DNA of 7,180 bases, taken from assembly GCA_050944915.1 (NCBI GenBank), contig JBMNRY010000098.1, positions 1-7,180 on the forward strand. The letters are read 5' to 3'. Shown piece after piece: positions 6,004 to 7,180 of this stretch (its first letter is position 1; the number at the start of each line of letters is the position of its first letter). Origin of the DNA: JBMNRY01 sp050944915 (lineage in GTDB: Bacteria; Bacillota; Limnochordia; JAAZLZ01). The translations under genes and the position numbers were made by a program. The notes under the pieces are model-generated. The model saw only the letters and a list, made by a program, of their open reading frames with translations, was not told the DNA's origin and did no database searches.

Positions 6004-6234
6004 TTGAAAGGCAAGAAAGAGAAGAAAAAGACGGAGTTTGAGCAGAAATTCGAGGAGTACAAATATGAGGTGGCCCAAGAGTTGGGAATCGCCCAACGGG
6101 TCGAGGAGGTAGGATGGAAAAACCTTAGTGCCCGGGAATGCGGCCGGATCGGAGGTAAGATGGGGGGGAAAATCGGCGGCGAGCTGGTACGCCGCATGAT
6201 CGCCAAAGAAAAAGCCCGGCAGGGCCGGACTTAG
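6004..6234 (+). CDS. Alpha/beta-type small acid-soluble spore protein, SspF-like
   Basis: A 76-residue protein starting at TTG 6004. Residues 19-29 (YKYEVAQELGI) match the first conserved SASP block (FKYELAKDLGF in SspF), and 37-47 (GWKNLSARECG) match the second (GW...ARDAG). Residues 47-66 carry GRIGG-KMGG-KIGG followed by ELVRRMI, the DNA-binding C-terminal helix region with an expanded run of GG steps. Alpha/beta SASPs coat forespore DNA, shift it towards an A-like form and protect it from UV and chemicals; they are degraded at germination by the GPR protease, which cuts near the Glu of the first block (here E22-V23). The N-terminus is unusually Lys-rich (KGKKEKKK) and the whole protein looks basic. 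It is transcribed away from the exbB operon, so it is regulated separately, presumably in the forespore. Its TAG overlaps the stop of the convergent GNAT gene. Family assignment is firm, the exact paralog less so. Confidence 0.87.
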   Translation: MKGKKEKKKTEFEQKFEEYKYEVAQELGIAQRVEEVGWKNLSARECGRIGGKMGGKIGGELVRRMIAKEKARQGRT

Positions 6235-6255
6235 CCGGTAGCTGACCCCGGCTTT
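6211..6255. other. Imperfect inverted repeat over the convergent gene ends
   Basis: AAAGCC (6211-6216) and GGCTTT (6250-6255) are complementary, and the interior contains two CCGG-rich words around the overlapping stops. A transcript from either strand could fold here, but neither strand has a following U-run, so it is not a standard intrinsic terminator. It may be a weak shared 3' structure. Confidence 0.3.
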
Positions 6256-6776
6256 CGTGAAGCAATAAATTGATCATCTTGAATTTGCATGAGGATTATC
6301 TCTTGGGCCATATTTCCGCTCCGGCGCCAAAGCCGGCCTCGTTTGCGCAGTCCACATTTCTCATAACAACGGATGGCCCGCTGATTGAAACTATAAACCC
6401 GCAAATAGACTAGTTTTAGACCCAATTGAAGGAAAGCATATTCTAAAATAGTCGACAGGGCGTCTGTACCGAAACCCCGGTTGCGATCGGCATCTTCGCC
6501 AATGCGAATCCGCAGTTCACAGTCACCCCGTCGCCAGGAAATATGGCTCAGTTCGATATCGCCAATCAGACGGCCATCCTTTGTTACAATCCCCACCAGT
6601 ACGGCATGGCGATTCTTCTTTGTCTCTTCTAGCCAGACTTCCCCTTCATCTATCGTTTGGGGATACTCCCCGTCCATAAACCGTTGTAAATCCGGGTTTT
6701 TCCCCCAATTGATGATGATGGGGAGATCCCGTTTTTCGAGGGGTCGCAGATAAACCCTCTCACCGACCAAGTTCAT
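6231..6776 (-). CDS. GNAT-family N-acetyltransferase (RimJ/RimL-like, Acetyltransf_3 type)
   Basis: With ATG 6776 the protein has 181 residues. It opens MNLVGERVYLRPLEKRD, the usual first strand of the RimJ/RimL-like group. The acetyl-CoA binding motif A is visible as RIGEDADRNRGFGTDAL (91-107), with the R-x-x-G-x-G type turn NRGFG. Motif B is RVYSFNQRAIRCYEKCGL (126-143), with Asn131, Tyr138 and Gly142 as expected. IGDIEL (71-76) fits the central strand. Such enzymes transfer acetyl groups to protein N-termini, aminoglycosides, polyamines or amino acids; the substrate cannot be read from the sequence. GTG 6785 is in frame, but AAAGGGTGG (6782-6790) points to ATG 6776. The C-terminal tail (about 168-181) is extra and polar. 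It is convergent with the SASP gene and overlaps it by three bases. There is no evidence of a link to the tonB operon. Confidence 0.9.
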   Translation of the reverse strand: MNLVGERVYLRPLEKRDLPIIINWGKNPDLQRFMDGEYPQTIDEGEVWLEETKKNRHAVLVGIVTKDGRLIGDIELSHISWRRGDCELRIRIGEDADRNRGFGTDALSTILEYAFLQLGLKLVYLRVYSFNQRAIRCYEKCGLRKRGRLWRRSGNMAQEIILMQIQDDQFIASRKPGSATG

Positions 6777-6823
6777 TACTGCCACCCTTTCTACGTCCTC
6801 GGAGCTTTGATGTTTGCTGCAAA

Positions 6824-6868
6824 TCTATTGTGGTGGTGTACATACAGATAGAACTTCTATCGGTGGTG
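6824..6868 (-). promoter_or_regulatory. Candidate operator or leader structure upstream of the GNAT gene
   Basis: GATAGAA-C-TTCTATC (6847-6861) is a perfect 7+1+7 inverted repeat. It is flanked by two similar direct repeats, TCTATTGTGGTGGTG (6824-6838) and TCTATCGGTGGTG (6856-6868), and by the small palindrome TGTACATACA (6837-6846). It lies about 50-90 nt upstream of the acetyltransferase start. This could be a dimeric repressor site or a small leader hairpin. No -10/-35 pair is clear, so the assignment is tentative. Confidence 0.35.
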
Positions 6869-6904
6869 ATGAACCCCTCTAAGAAATTCTAGCCAAGGCT
6901 GTCA

Positions 6905-7090
6905 GTTGAAGTTTTCCCACGACTGGAGTCGTAAGATTTTATCCCGCTCAGATTAGACTTTCGCGGACTACCCTGCATCGTCGCTTTATATCGAATATCA
7001 GCGTCTAGCCCTTTCTACTGGCCGCAGCCCTGTCAACAGCATCTCTGCCTGCTGGGTAGGCCTCTTGCAAGCTGGACTAACCCCGCTCTG
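6905..7090 (-). mobile_element. Possible decayed 3' end of an IS200/IS605-type (tnpB/omega-RNA) element
   Basis: On the minus strand a short frame reads RAGLVQLARGLPSRQ before a stop at 7035-7033. A second frame after it reads TGLRPVER. These resemble the terminal residues of TnpB and the reading through its 3' omega-RNA region. About 100 nt further on is the hairpin ACGACTCCAGTCGT (6932-6919), then GTGGGAAAACTTCAAC, ending near 6905; a subterminal hairpin followed by TCAA or TCAC is the usual right-end layout in this family. No transposase domain remains. Similarity is judged by eye from short stretches, so this is weakly supported. Confidence 0.35.
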
Positions 7091-7108
7091 AAGTAGTGGA
7101 TTAGGAGC

Positions 7109-7180
7109 CTAACTTTCGATGGTCAAAGGGATTCCCCTTTTTGCATACAATCTTTTCAATTCCTGGAGGCTAACACCGGT
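7109..7180 (-). CDS. C-terminal fragment of an unidentified protein (5' end outside window)
   Basis: The minus strand is open from the right edge for 23 codons to TAG (7111-7109), giving TGVSLQELKRLYAKRGIPLT and a final IES. The short stretch looks like a protein end (amphipathic helix LQELKRLYAKRG, then a strand), but it is too short to exclude chance. If real, it is on the same strand as the GNAT gene, with the possible insertion-sequence remnant between them. Confidence 0.35.
   Translation of the reverse strand, partial: TGVSLQELKRLYAKRGIPLTIES

Larger units (their letters stand above)
6786..7108. other. Gene-free region between the GNAT gene and the right-edge frame
   Basis: No open frame of useful length is present on either strand. 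The part near the GNAT gene (to about 6870) holds the inverted and direct repeats. The part from about 6905 to 7090 holds the possible insertion-sequence remnant. 6870-6904 and 7091-7108 show nothing I can assign. It does not match RNase P RNA, tmRNA, 6S RNA or a group II intron domain V as far as I can see. Confidence 0.6.

Noticed and set aside
5833..6096. N-terminal extension of ExbB up to an upstream start
   Set aside because: It would run antisense through the SASP gene and has no family similarity. GGAGGGAG before 5832 gives a normal ExbB-length protein.
5937..6206. Minus-strand frame opposite the SASP gene
   Set aside because: Low-complexity Ser/Phe/Pro translation, whereas the plus strand encodes a clear SASP.
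6786..7108. Structured housekeeping RNA (RNase P, tmRNA, 6S) or group II intron end
   Set aside because: I could not find the conserved cores of these RNAs or a domain V hairpin on either strand. An insertion-sequence remnant explains the hairpin and the short readings better.

Overview
The window most likely comes from a diderm (outer-membrane-bearing), endospore-forming member of the Firmicutes. Two signals support this. A five-gene minus-strand operon encodes an ExbB/ExbD/TonB proton-motive-force transducer together with an S-layer-homology (SLH) coiled-coil protein that resembles outer-membrane tethers; both are diderm features. Next to it, and divergent from it, lies a small acid-soluble spore protein (SASP) gene, a marker of endospore formers. 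Such combinations are known from Negativicutes, Halanaerobiia and Limnochordia-type lineages. The window alone cannot decide between them, although its moderate GC makes the low-GC Halanaerobiia less likely.

Layout, left to right. Positions 2-214 (+) hold the C-terminal end of an unrecognised protein, whose stop codon lies in the loop of a terminator hairpin (198-222) shared with the operon arriving from the right. The operon is transcribed right to left: exbB/tolQ-like (5832-5218), exbD/tolR-like (5218-4817), tonB-like (4788-3718), a secreted multidomain protein ending in a cohesin-like module (3712-1676), and an SLH/coiled-coil/C-terminal-membrane-anchor protein (1661-234). The gaps are -1, 28, 5 and 14 nt, so co-transcription is very likely. 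A 171-nt divergent region separates exbB from the SASP gene (6004-6234, +). The SASP stop codon overlaps the stop of a convergent GNAT acetyltransferase gene (6776-6231, -). Upstream of the GNAT gene, 6777-7108 has no intact gene: it holds an inverted repeat with flanking direct repeats (6824-6868) and what looks like the decayed 3' end of an IS200/IS605-type element (about 6905-7090). The right edge (7109-7180, -) carries the end of another unidentified reading frame.

Functional reading. ExbB and ExbD form the inner-membrane proton channel, and the TonB-like protein, with an SxxxH motif in its membrane helix, a very long Pro-rich linker and a C-terminal TonB domain, would carry force across the periplasm. 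No TonB-dependent receptor is present. The last two genes instead encode an exported beta-rich/cohesin protein and a long tether that could bind the cell wall through its SLH domain and a membrane through its C-terminal helix. The gene order recalls Tol-Pal (TolQ, TolR, TolA, a periplasmic beta protein, a wall-to-outer-membrane tether). The main hypothesis offered is that this operon is a Tol-Pal-like envelope machine of a spore-forming diderm in which an SLH tether takes the place of Pal. This is inference from gene content and order, not demonstrated.
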